Of a stretch of DNA of 64,000 nt, positions 46,223 through 56,117 are shown in pieces. This DNA is from Branchipolynoe longqiensis (lineage: Eukaryota; Annelida; Polychaeta; Phyllodocida; Polynoidae): NCBI GenBank assembly GCA_030323885.1, contig CM059187.1:122913593-122977592 (forward strand). The letters run 5' to 3'. Both the position numbers and the translations under genes were made by a program. Below the pieces are notes generated by a model. It was not told where the DNA came from. It was given only the letters and a program-made list of their open reading frames with translations, and ran no database searches. The stretch's first letter is position 1. Every line of letters starts with the position of its first letter.

Positions 46223-46350
46223 ACCGAGCAGCTCGACTCAGCTCAGCTCGGCTCGGCTCGGTTCGGCTCGGCTCGGCTCGGCTCGACTCGGCTCGGCTCG
46301 GCGGCTCGGCTCGGTTCGGCTCGGCTCGGCCACGCTCGGCTACGCTCGGC
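46223..46350. repeat. GGCTC pentamer tandem repeat
   Basis: About 24 copies of GGCTC with variants (GACTC, GTTCG, CACGCTC). CpG-rich. Confidence 0.9.
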
Positions 46351-47530
46351 TCGGCTAATAGGGATCGCGAAGAGAGGTTTGATTGCCTCGTGAGAATGTC
46401 TCTGAAGTGTAGGTTGGGGGGTAATTGAGGTGTGATTTTACTTTCTTAATTAAACGCCCATCGGAAACCCTGGCTTGCTTCCGGAACCCAGTTTAGTTGA
46501 TCACTCTACGGGAAATGACCCGAAGGGTTTTTCGGTAATCGGGTCAGTTTAGGTATTGAAATGGAAGCATTCTGTTCTGAAATTGCAAGGTGTTTCGCTT
46601 GGGTATTTAGCGATAGTAATATTATTAGTACACATTATCCATATATATATATAGATATTTTTATATGTTTGTGTATACATATTGCAGATTTATATATATA
46701 TATACATATATATATACATATATATGGATAGTGAGTATTATTCTGAATTGGGTCTCTAGAGACCTCAGGGATGAGAAATTTCCGAATAGTTCACAACGAA
46801 TTTCTGGGCGTTTTCCTTGGTTATTGCAACACTGAATTATTGACCATAAGTCACGATTTTCCTTTAATTTTTCTTGTTTGTTGGAGGGGGTTCTTATCTC
46901 AGAATGTCTGTGGTATGACAGACATTTAAGTGGTTACCTACCCAAGTACTGACAAGATTCAATGCCGCTTATCTTCCTTAATCAGAAAAGGTGTGCTTCC
47001 GCTTCCATTGTGATATTAGCCAGGGCTTAATTACTATTTCTTGGGGGGGGGGGGGGGCTTAGTAATGTTACATCACCAAATGCGGCGTTTGAAAAAAAAA
47101 TTAAAGAAGAAAAAAAAGAGAGATATTGATTCCTTTCGCCGAGTGGATATGGTAGGAGAAGTGTTAGGGTGATTGATGAAGGTGCTTCGGCACTGTGTGT
47201 CTGCGATTGGAGAGTAAAGGAACAGGGATATGTATGGGAATAATGAAGCATGGTGGTTGTTGTCCCCACAAGCTTTGATTCCTGATCATTTATTAGGCGA
47301 AGTCTGTGACTGGTGTACAGCAGCAATGGCAGTCTGTGTGTTGATTAAGTGTGTGTGTGTTGGAGGGGGGGCGTGTGCTGGCTTTGATCCATTTTGATAT
47401 GTGTAGACACAAATGATGTGATTAAAAGTTGTCCACTGGGTGTTATTATATTGACTCAATCAATATGTTGTTATACAAAGTGTGTTTTAGTTTTACATAC
47501 TTTGAATATCTGGTGATACTGGACTGTAAT
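46351..47530. other. Intronic sequence, nothing identified
   Basis: AT microsatellites near 46640-46725, a G run near 47044-47057. No gene or classified repeat. Confidence 0.4.
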
Positions 47531-47650
47531 TCATCATCATCATCATCATCATGCTGTCGGTCTCGATGCGACAAAGACTGCTTTCATTACTTGACTGCCG
47601 CTCTCCATTTAGCTCTCTGCTGTGAGAGTGATGTCCATGAGTCGGTCTTT
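47531..47650 (-). mobile_element. LINE 3' fragment (RTE-like), minus strand
   Basis: TCATCATCATCATCATG tail then the inverse of the C-terminal segment (CTCTCCATTTAGCTCTCTGC). Truncated at about 47650. Confidence 0.65.
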
Positions 47651-47664
47651 AATTCATGAAAGTA

Positions 47665-47722
47665 TATACCGTCCTGATATGACCTAAGAAGTTGCCAGGA
47701 CATAAACCTCCAACAAGCAACT
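47665..47722 (+). mobile_element. SINE family 1, tail fragment
   Basis: ATATACCGTCCTGATATGACC then AGTTGCCAGGACATAAACC, abutting the LINE fragment to the left. Confidence 0.55.
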
Positions 47723-47953
47723 AACTGAAAATATATGTTTGAACAATTTTTCTTTAGTGTAATGAATTATTTGTTTAAAGTCTAATTTGTTGTCTTGGTT
47801 TTAACTGCGGTTCATCCCATTTGCTTTTCGTTGATATAGAGTTAAATATGTTATTTAATTTTAACATTTGAATTGTGCGAGGTTTTGATTTTTTTACTGG
47901 CTTAAAGGTCGGCATACATATTACCTGATCCAATTGTCTCCTATCCAATTTCA

Positions 47954-47984
<31 letters not shown>

Positions 47985-48009
47985 TGACCCGAATTATTAT
48001 CATGTTTGA

Positions 48010-48365
48010 TTAAAGCTGCATGGTCTGATGAAATATCAAATTTTCAAAACCAAACCAATTATCTAGATTTGATTTGACATATCTAACTTAGATACTGACA
48101 CACTTATTAAGCATTTGTTTCTATGTAGAAGGCAATACTGAATCAATTTAACAGAAGCTGTTACTGCAGAAGTCTATGGTGTCAGAGTTTTGACAAGCTT
48201 GCCAAAACTAATTTTCCATGTTTGCACTCAAAATATCTCAAACGTTTACCACTTAAAATAGCAGTAACTTTGAACTAATGTAAAGTAGCTACTAGTGATC
48301 GATCTAATATATTTATCTCAGAAACATTACAGAAATTCAAAGCCATCAGACTATGCAATTTTAAT
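48010..48365. mobile_element. CTGCAT MITE, copy 2
   Basis: TTAAAGCTGCATGGTCTGAT at the left and AAGCCATCAGACTATGCAAT at the right. The interior includes CACTCAAAATATCTCAAACG. Confidence 0.72.
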
Positions 48366-48662
48366 TAATAGCATATGCCAAAAGGACCATTCTATAGGAA
48401 GATTAGGGTCCCTGAGCGGTCATTTTCTAAACGAAGTACCTATGGCTGGAAAACCTAACTAATATAATCCAGATAGGATGGTCCAAATAATTGAGTACCC
48501 GCTTCCAATTTAGCACGCCGTGGGATTCGAACATCCGGGTTCGAACCCAGGCCGAGTGAAATTTCTTTCAAATGTATTCTTTTTACTACCTACCCTGACA
48601 CTCTGCATTTCTATACAGCACACTAAATTCAATCAAGTGTCTATGACTGAAATTATGCCTGC

Positions 48663-49014
48663 TTGAAGTTGCATAGTGTGATGGTTTTAATTGGACATTC
48701 TCTCATTTTATTTGAGATATATATATAGTATGCTGATCGGCATACTCTACATTGTTTTACTTCGAAATGTCTTTGATTTTGAATGGAAATCTTTAGACGT
48801 ATTTTAAATGGAAATATACATACACAAAATTGGATTTGCACATCAACATGCTGATACCACAGACTTCAACAGTAATAGATCCGCGCACAGTTATGTGGTT
48901 CGATGCAGCCACAAATGTTCAATAAGTAAGATATGCGACATCAAATTTAGATAAGTGTTTTGGCTTCAGCAATTTGATGATTTCGTCAGAGAATGCAGTT
49001 TTAATCAATGAATT
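48663..49014. mobile_element. CTGCAT MITE, copy 3 (diverged)
   Basis: TTGAAGTTGCATAGTGTGAT at the left and GTCAGAGAATGCAGTTTTAA at the right; interior more degraded. Confidence 0.62.
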
Positions 49015-49035
49015 GTTAAAACCCCCACAATCGAC

Positions 49036-49627
49036 TACATCAGGGTTCCAGCGACACGGTGCATTGTGGGATGCATCAGAGCAAACCGCCCCCCCCCACC
49101 CCAAAAGCACATGGCACATGCTAATACACTGGGTGCAGCTATGAAATGTGCTAGTTTCAGCTCATCTCAGCTCTTGTTTGAAACATAGAATACCAACTAA
49201 AAAAATATATATAATAAATTCAGATATTAATCTTTTATCCAGCATTGCATTTACATCAATATAATCAGGACATCTTATGCCATGTGCATTTAGATTTAGA
49301 AAGATCTAGGCACTCAGACTAGTGTTAGAGCCATAGCCAGAGTACTCAATGCATTGTCAATGGCAGTGAACAATCTCCATACAGAAAAAGTAAAATATTG
49401 ATAAAACCACATGACCTAGAGACAAACCGTTTGGAACACATACAGAAAACATGTTTATCAAAAAGATTATATTAAATTGATAAGGTTAGGGTTTTGGATT
49501 TCTATTAATTTTGAATAAAACTGACACTTTTCACTGTGCGTATAGGCAAACTCAATGGCCGTACGCCGTTGCTTTGCTCCCAACGCCGTTTTCAGCACAT
49601 GCGCAGTCGGAACCGTGATCTAGTTTA
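49036..49627. repeat. Dispersed repeat, second copy without the 232-bp units
   Basis: Parallel to 28600-29572 in two blocks (49036-49345 and 49506-49627). The middle differs, and the tandem 232-bp units of the other copy are absent. Confidence 0.7.
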
Positions 49628-50039
49628 TCAGTTGTTTATCTATTTTTGTAAGAAATAAAAGTGGGGAAGTGATTTTCCAAATGCTGTATTTAGACTACCG
49701 TGCAAAACGCATCATATCTCTGATATAGTCAAACGGTGGGCTTCCGTGCGGCGCACTGAGCGGCTCTGGGCAGTTCACTGGGCGAAACCCATTAGTGGCC
49801 GGAGCCTGTCTGTTTGTTTGTCTGCCTGTCTGGCTGCCTGTCCGTCCGTCTGCCTGTACGGTCGGTCGGTTGCTGATGTGACTAACTGGCCTTTTGACTA
49901 ATGAATGCAAACTCAATTACGGATGGCCCGGGCCGTGATTAAGATGGTAATTCGGCGCCGAGGAGCTGCGGGCGGAGCCGGCCTGACGCAGGGCCCGACA
50001 AGGGGGCCGTCACCCGGAAATACCTGCCGGGGGCCGGGG
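49628..50039. other. Intronic sequence with GC-rich patch
   Basis: CTGTCTGTTTGTTTGTCTGCC microsatellite-like run (about 49806-49866) and a GC-rich, CpG-containing unique patch (49925-50035). No splice-supported exon. Confidence 0.4.
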
Positions 50040-51000
50040 GTGGGGGCGGGGAGTGGGGGCGGGTGGACGGGGGCGGTGAGAATGGAGATGGCAGTGGGGT
50101 GCGAGCAGGAGGGGCGGTGTTAGGAGGTGAGCGGGATGGGATAGCCAGTGGGTGGGAGCGGCGGGAGGGGAGCAGGGGCGGGGGATATGGGTGGGGGATA
50201 GAGTTCGAAAGGGTGCAGCGCAATATGGGAGGGGATAGAAATGGAGGCTGGGCTGGAGTTAAAGTGGGGTGGAAGTGGGGTGTAAGTGGGAGTGTGATGG
50301 GAGTGGAGGTTTGGGGGGCTGAAGTGGTGGGAGTGTAGTTGATGTGGGAGTGGAGAGGGCTGGGAGTGGAGGTGGGGTGGGAGTGAAGGTGGGTGGGGTG
50401 AGATGGGTGTGGTGGGAGTGCGGGCCGGGGTTGGTTTGTTGGGGCATAGAGTGGGGTGGTGTGGAGTGGGGTGGGACTGGAGGTCGGGGTGGGTGGGAGT
50501 GCGGGCGAGTGTGGAGGTGGGGTGGGCGGTGGAGGTGGGGTGGGGGCGTGGAGGTGGATGGGGGGCGGGTGGAGGTGGGGTGGAGTGGAGGTGGCTGGGC
50601 GTGGAGGTGGGGTGCGGTAGAAGTGGAGGTGGGGTGGGGTTGAGGTGGAGTAGAGTTGAAGTGGGGGTGGGAGTGGAGGTGGGGTGGGGAGTGGAGGTGG
50701 GGTGGGAGTGGAGGATGGGTGTGGATGGGAGTGGAGGTGCTGTGGGAGGCGGTGGGCGGTGGGGAGGGACTGGAGGTGGGGTGGGTATGGGGTGAGGTGG
50801 GAGTGGAGGTGGGGTAGAGTTGAAGTGGGTGGGAGTGGAGGTGGGGTGGGAATGTAGGTGCTGTGGGAGTGGAGGTGATGGTAGGAATGGAGGGGGGTGG
50901 AGTTGGGGTGGGGGTGGGAGTGGAGGTGAGGTGGGAATGGAGGTGGGGTGGGAATGGAGGTGGGGTGGGAGTGGAGGTGGGGTAGACTTGGCCCGCTGTG
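50040..51000. repeat. G-rich minisatellite (GGGAGTGGAGGTGGGGT)
   Basis: About 50 imperfect copies of a 17-18-bp unit such as GGGAGTGGAGGTGGGGT. A 400-codon Pro/His/Ser-rich frame on the minus strand (49939-51141) is an artefact of the unit lacking stops. Confidence 0.9.
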
Positions 51001-51615
51001 CATCGTGGAGTAGGAGTGGAGGTATGACTGGGATTGGTGGTGGATGGAGTTACTCATTATTATTTCGAGTGATTTTGATGGGGGTTGGTAATGTGAATAA
51101 TTAAATACCAGGGTTCCATCTCGGCTAGATTTCGATGTCATCTCCTTCTTTCTGTGTTTTGTAAAAGGCGCGTGATATTACAGTACTGTGACAGTAATAT
51201 TCCAGACACCTATTACCAGCTTACTGTGTTGCTAATAATTAATTTAATTAATATTTCATAACCAATCAGGGAGCTAATACTAGCCAATCAGAAACCATCA
51301 TGAAAGTGTGCATGCTTTCTGCAACCACAGTAATGTGCCAGTCAGGTGGTGGAGAGTTCAATTAGGCAATGCCTGAGATTCACTACTGTCTAGTTGATAT
51401 TTCATATGGATATGACCAGTAAAGTGTCAATAATAGTGTATATATATTTGTGGCTGTCATGTTCGATGCGCAAAATGTTGTATATAGATAGCTATTGCAA
51501 GTATCGTGTCATTAGTATTCTATACAGCTATTATCATTACTGTGTCATTAATATTGAACATAGCTATTACCAGTTCTGAATCCTTCATAATCAACACTAT
51601 TAGTATTACTATTAG
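51001..51615. other. Intronic sequence with short TACTGTG-like recurrences
   Basis: Motifs such as ATAGCTATTACCAGTTCTG and GTGTCATTAATATTGAAC recur two or three times (51180-51560), suggesting a degenerate tandem repeat. No gene seen. Confidence 0.4.
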
Positions 51616-51617
51616 CA

Positions 51618-51920
51618 TTCGAACCAACTCCCCCAACTCCCCCCCACCCCCACCCCCACCCCCACCCCCACCCCCACCCATCTAGTTGGAAGTCCCATCT
51701 TCAACAGTAGGACCCCACCCCCAACCAAGTACTTCCCCCGGAACAACCCCACATCCAAATCCTGGGCACAAGCCTGACCCTTCCTACACACATCCCTCAG
51801 TGATCACCCCACACACACCTCGCACACCCCGCACACCCAGCCCGGCCCACGCCCCCGACACACCCACACCGGCCCCCGCCCCCGTCACACCCCGGCCACG
51901 CCCCGGCACACCCTAGCCAC
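51618..51920. repeat. (CCCCCA)n microsatellite and C-rich repeat
   Basis: CCCACCCCCACCCCCACC run at 51640-51679, then a Pro-rich C/A patch with CACCCCGGCACAC words to 51920. Confidence 0.8.
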
Positions 51921-52203
51921 ACCTCGGCACACCGTAATCCCATCAGGTGCCAGTCATGCGCACCCGGGTCTCTGGGCGATAATTGGGTGGGGCACAATGT
52001 AACGTAGTCTCCCTCAGCCTGGATCATCGGACCATCATCGGGCCTGCCCTGGAAACAATGAAATACGATACAGTCTCAGGCCCGACCCATTCTCACCCAA
52101 CCTGTCGGTGGTAATTAGGGATCCGCACAGAACTGTGGGTGGGTGGGTGGTCGGCTGATTGCCTATGGGGTTGTAGCTGTTCATATATATATATATATAT
52201 ATA

Positions 52204-52275
52204 TATTTTACCTCGGTATATAGCCTCAGGCTAGCCGCAGGCTAGGGAGAGGTAAGCACATCCGGGTACAGCAAT
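52204..52275 (+). repeat. DIRS left inverted terminal repeat
   Basis: Begins TATTTTACCTCGGTATATAG and ends GAGAGGTAAGCACATCCGGG then TACAGCAAT. The last 29 bases are the exact inverse of 57431-57459; the first 47 are the exact inverse of 57194-57240 in the internal complementary region. Confidence 0.85.
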
Positions 52276-52355
52276 TACCATAAGCAGCTCACGGCGGGAG
52301 GACGTTCGCTGAGCTGCTCCAGCAGGATTTAACTACTACAACACTTTAACTAACT

Positions 52356-52900
52356 GTAAGTATTGAGAAACTGCATTCAACTTCTTAAGGATGGTTTATA
52401 GCATCCCATTATGAAAGCTTAGAACTTTCTCAGGTCCAATTTGGACATAAAAGGTGTTATAAAAAACACGAGGATAAGAATGTGCAGAACCGAAACCGAT
52501 ACCGCTTGACATAGCGAAACCTGTGTTCAGACAGGCAGAGATGTTAACCCGAGCCCTAAAGAGGGTTATGTTGGGGATGATCCTGGGTTTCTTTTATAGA
52601 CTCCCCAGACCGGTTTTTGAGGCGAGCCTCCGAGTTTCGTAATATTTTCTTCAACTTGCTGGCGCAGAATGCCGCGGGTGGGAGAAGTTTACGAAACAGA
52701 GAGAGCGGGCGTGCCAATGGCCGCCCCTCCGTTTGGTTGGTTTCACTACCGATAAAACCTACGGCAAAACTTTAGCTTAACGCCTGTATACAGAACGGTT
52801 TAAACACGTTACTATATACCATACGAATAATACCTCACTCTAGCTCACTTTGTGAACATGTTGAGATGATACCGGTACTAAGTAACCTTTGTTGTTACAG
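52356..52900 (+). other. Candidate 5' UTR intron of the DIRS element
   Basis: CT|GTAAGT at 52356 is a strong donor. At 52875-52900, TACTAAG then a pyrimidine-rich TTTGTTGTTACAG form a branch-site-like motif and acceptor. Removal would place the new 5' leader seven bases upstream of the first good ATG (52907). Splicing is inferred, not shown. Confidence 0.4.
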
Positions 52901-52906
52901 AAACCG

Positions 52907-54202
52907 ATGGCCACCAAGCGAAACAAGGTTCCGCCGGCAGCGGCAGAGGGCCACGTCCCTTCTGGTTACGATTCCTCACCACCGCAGACGGGACCGCCGT
53001 CTCCACAGCCGGGGGCTGGTCCTTCGGACAAGGATAGTGGGGATGAGGAGCTTGAAGACAAAATCCTACGGATTATGGACAAATATAAGACACAAGCCAC
53101 ACGGCCTTCTTCTCCTCCTATCCCAGACGATGAATGGGAGGATTTCTCAGATGACGAAACCGAATCGGCATTTGAGGTTCCGCAACCGAAACCCAAGAAG
53201 CGGAAAAGACTTGGCAGTAGCTCGGGTGATGAATTCACAAAGACCAATAAGAAACGAGTGAAGAAGACAAAGAAAAACAAAAAGAAAAAGAAGAAGGACT
53301 CATCATCGGATAAATCAGATGATTCGTCCACAACTGACTCCGATTCAGACACGGAGAGAGTGGGCATTTATGCCAGGATAGGGGCAAAGATCAAGAAGAC
53401 ATGCCCGTTGGCGAAAGCAAAGAGGTTGCGGACTACAACCATGATGAGGGAAACCCTGAAAGGACATTTCCACACTTTCAAACCTGTGGAGGTGATCAAC
53501 AAGCTGACGGAACAAATTTCGGGAATTAAAGGAGTTCCCCAGTCCATCAGTAAAGAAATGGATGCAGGCATCCATCTCTCAGACGAAAGACGGCGTTATG
53601 AGAACGCATTGTGCACGATTCATAAAGCGGTGCTTGGAGCGCTTACATCGATAACTCCGGTAGCGAATCGGATGCAAGCCGAGAATAAGTTCTCGTCGCT
53701 TGCACGAGTGATGGACAAAGGAATTGCGCTGCGTACCGCAGCGTCGAATTTCATGACTTTTCGGCGATTTGAAAACGTCTTCAAGTCGGTCACAACAGAT
53801 GCTGGCAAAGAAGTCGCCAGATCGAAGAAAGTAACTGACAATGATGGTAAAGAATACACCCTTTACCTACCGCCAAAGCCAGTGCTAGGCAAGCCATTGG
53901 ACAAAACCAAAATGTTTGGCGGTCAGCTAGCGCACCTCTTCAAAGCTGTCGAGGTAGACACTAAAAGCGCTAAAAACACGGATGGCACCAAAAAGTTTGA
54001 CAACACCAACAAATTCCGACGGCCCCGCTCGGATTTTCGCTTCCGGAGAGGAGGAAGGCCGGGACGAGGAGGTCCCTCATTCGGCTTCAATCCCAGAGGA
54101 CGAGGCAGAGGAGAACGCCAGAACACGGGTTGGAACGACAACCACGGATACAAAAGGGAGTTTACACCCAAACCCCAATTCCAGCGGCCAGGAGCCAAGT
54201 AG
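52907..54202 (+). CDS. DIRS ORF1, gag-like nucleic-acid-binding protein
   Basis: 431 codons from the ATG at 52907 (context ACCGATGG) to TAG at 54200. The N-terminal third is Pro/Ser-rich and acidic, followed by a Lys-rich block (KKTKKNKKKKKKDSSS near residues 120-135) and a Ser/Asp run. The middle (about 160-350) is a folded-looking domain without a motif I can name, and the C-terminus is Arg/Gly-rich (FRRGGRPGRGG, GRGRGERQN), typical of RNA binding. DIRS elements carry a gag-like first frame of this kind. The frame of the RT overlaps its 3' end, open from 54001. No zinc knuckle is seen. Confidence 0.78.
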   Translation: MATKRNKVPPAAAEGHVPSGYDSSPPQTGPPSPQPGAGPSDKDSGDEELEDKILRIMDKYKTQATRPSSPPIPDDEWEDFSDDETESAFEVPQPKPKKRKRLGSSSGDEFTKTNKKRVKKTKKNKKKKKKDSSSDKSDDSSTTDSDSDTERVGIYARIGAKIKKTCPLAKAKRLRTTTMMRETLKGHFHTFKPVEVINKLTEQISGIKGVPQSISKEMDAGIHLSDERRRYENALCTIHKAVLGALTSITPVANRMQAENKFSSLARVMDKGIALRTAASNFMTFRRFENVFKSVTTDAGKEVARSKKVTDNDGKEYTLYLPPKPVLGKPLDKTKMFGGQLAHLFKAVEVDTKSAKNTDGTKKFDNTNKFRRPRSDFRFRRGGRPGRGGPSFGFNPRGRGRGERQNTGWNDNHGYKREFTPKPQFQRPGAK

Positions 54203-54990
54203 AGACACAGACTCCTACACTCAACACGGTGTCTGAAGAGACACAAACTTATGTAAGCAAGTTTAAGGCAGGCAACATCCTTAACTGTTTGCACAAATGG
54301 GTTAACATTACATCTGATAGGGAAATTTTGGATATAGTAAAAGGAGTTCAAATACCTTTCACAGACATACCAAAACAGGAAAGAGTTCCGTTCCCTTACA
54401 AATTCAACATAGCAGAAAAACGCCAAATAGATTATCAGGTTTCGCTGTTTGAAACAAAAGGTATTATTGAACGAGTACAAAACACAAAAGGACAGTTTAT
54501 TTCTAATGTCTTTTCTAGGCCCAAACCAAATGGCGAAATTCGCATGATTTTGGATTTGACAAAGTTAAATAAATTGGTAACATACAAACATTTTAAAATG
54601 TTCTCATTAGAAACGGCGAGAGACTTAATAACGCCGCATGCCTGGCTTGCCAGTGTAGACTTAAGAGACGCGTTTTATACAGTCCCCATTTGCAAAGAAC
54701 ACAGAAAATTTCTGAGATTTATTTGGAACGGTACCCTTTTCCAATTTACTTGCATGCCTAATGGTTTAGCCTGCGCACCTCGACTGTTTACAAAGTTATT
54801 AAAACCTGTTTTTGCTGTTATGGGAAGATTAGGACATACAATGTTTCCATACATAGATGATTCCTTTATTATGGCAGAATCCTTTAACAAATGCCATTTG
54901 GCAGTGAATGATTTGTGTACTTTATTAACAGAATTAGGTTTTTACATACACGACAAAAAAAATTGGTTTTTGTCCCGAATAAGGAATTAA
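54130..54990 (+). CDS. DIRS reverse transcriptase, N-terminal part (frame broken at 54955-54962)
   Basis: This frame is open from 54001 and overlaps ORF1 in the -1 register; there is no ATG near its start, so it may be reached by frameshifting or internal initiation. RT blocks in order: FSRPKPNGEIRMILDLTKLN (fingers), ASVDLRDAFYTVPI (first catalytic Asp), FTCMPNGLACAPRLFTKLL, and YIDD at 54850-54861 (residues 241-244 counted from 54130). After GFYIHDKK the frame enters a run of eight A (54955-54962) and stops at 54988, while the expected sequence continues in the -1 frame. The break is a one-base indel in the run, either in the copy or in the assembly. Confidence 0.88.
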   Translation: MERQPRIQKGVYTQTPIPAARSQVETQTPTLNTVSEETQTYVSKFKAGNILNCLHKWVNITSDREILDIVKGVQIPFTDIPKQERVPFPYKFNIAEKRQIDYQVSLFETKGIIERVQNTKGQFISNVFSRPKPNGEIRMILDLTKLNKLVTYKHFKMFSLETARDLITPHAWLASVDLRDAFYTVPICKEHRKFLRFIWNGTLFQFTCMPNGLACAPRLFTKLLKPVFAVMGRLGHTMFPYIDDSFIMAESFNKCHLAVNDLCTLLTELGFYIHDKKNWFLSRIRN

Positions 54991-56117
54991 AATGCCTAGG
55001 GTTTTTAATCAACACCAAAGCAATGACCGTATCATTAACGGAACAGAAACTACAGAAGTTTCATGACACGGCCTCCCAGCTGCTTGACATATCTAGGCCA
55101 AAGATTAGACAGGTCGCTGTCCTTATCGGTATAATGGTTTCATATGCGCCGGCTGTTCTTTATGGGGCGGCGCACTTCAAGTCTCTAGAAATAGACAAGA
55201 ATAGAGCGTTAGCACGTACAAAAGGTAACTTTGAAAGAAAAATTTACATTTCCCAGGATGGTTACACAGATATATCTTGGTGGATCGAGAATATTAATAA
55301 CTCTTCCAATCCCATTAGAATGGATCAACCCAACACGGTAGTTACTACCGATGCGTCATTACAAGGTTGGGGAGCTCATCGAAATGATGTAGCAACACGA
55401 GGGAGATGGTTAGAAAACGAAAAATCAGACCATATTAATGTTCTTGAATTAAGAGCGATTTACTTAGGCCTCTTGAGTCTAATTAAAATACCGAAAAATA
55501 CTGTTCAACTGCTTACAGATAACACTACGGCCATGGCATATGTCAGAAATATGGGAGGTACAAAGTCAAAAGAGTGCATTAACTTGGCACAAAGTATTTG
55601 GAACTGGGCGCAAAAACATCAAATATGGTTAACCATATCACATATCCCAGGATCGCAAAACGTCCTGGCTGACAAAAAGAGTAGAGTCTTTCACGACCAC
55701 TTAGAATGGAATTTAAACATTAAAATTTTCAACAAAATTTGTCGCCAATGGGGTTCACCTACGGTTGACTTATTTGCATCAAGGAATAACTTTAAAGTTA
55801 ACAGATATGTTTCATGGCACCCAGAACCATTTGCTTGGCACATAGATGCTTTCTCACTGATTTGGAAAAATGAATTTTATTATATTTTTCCCCCTTTCAA
55901 CATCATTACCAGAGTGGCACGAAAGATAAAGATGGACCGGTCTCACGCCATCCTGATCGTCCCCGAATGGGACACACAGCCGTGGCTAGCAGGACTAGCC
56001 TCAACAGCCCGAGATTGCCTCAGATTCCCAAAATCCCGAGGAAATCTAACTCACCAAGGCCCTCTGGAACATCACGGCAACGTAGCAACAACACCGTTGC
56101 TTGCATTCCTTTTCTAA
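54915..56117 (+). CDS. DIRS polyprotein: RT thumb, RNase H and methyltransferase-like domain
   Basis: This continues the RT in the next frame. The first residues belonging to the element are LVFVPNKELKCLGFLI (from 54963), the end of RT. RNase H follows with TTDASLQGWGA (Asp), NVLELRAIYLGL (Glu), LLTDNTTAMAYVR (Asp) and GSQNVLADKKSR (last Asp). Then comes VDLFASRNNFKVNRYVSW ... DAFSLIW ... YYIFPPFNII, the region usually described as a DAM-like methyltransferase domain in DIRS1-type elements. It ends at 56117, overlapping the recombinase frame by about 150 bases. All four RNase H acidic residues are present. Confidence 0.88.
   Translation: MYFINRIRFLHTRQKKLVFVPNKELKCLGFLINTKAMTVSLTEQKLQKFHDTASQLLDISRPKIRQVAVLIGIMVSYAPAVLYGAAHFKSLEIDKNRALARTKGNFERKIYISQDGYTDISWWIENINNSSNPIRMDQPNTVVTTDASLQGWGAHRNDVATRGRWLENEKSDHINVLELRAIYLGLLSLIKIPKNTVQLLTDNTTAMAYVRNMGGTKSKECINLAQSIWNWAQKHQIWLTISHIPGSQNVLADKKSRVFHDHLEWNLNIKIFNKICRQWGSPTVDLFASRNNFKVNRYVSWHPEPFAWHIDAFSLIWKNEFYYIFPPFNIITRVARKIKMDRSHAILIVPEWDTQPWLAGLASTARDCLRFPKSRGNLTHQGPLEHHGNVATTPLLAFLF

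Noticed and set aside
46089..46358. CpG-island promoter with a coding exon
   Set aside because: The apparent frame ends in LGSARLGSAR repeats from the GGCTC pentamer; no supporting signals.
49939..51141. A 400-codon Pro/His/Ser-rich frame on the minus strand
   Set aside because: Fully explained by the 17-18-bp G-rich minisatellite; no domain, and other frames are also long.
54955..54962. Programmed -1 frameshift in the RT
   Set aside because: The site could be slippery, but splitting the RT palm/thumb is not the usual DIRS layout; a homopolymer indel is simpler. Kept as an open alternative.
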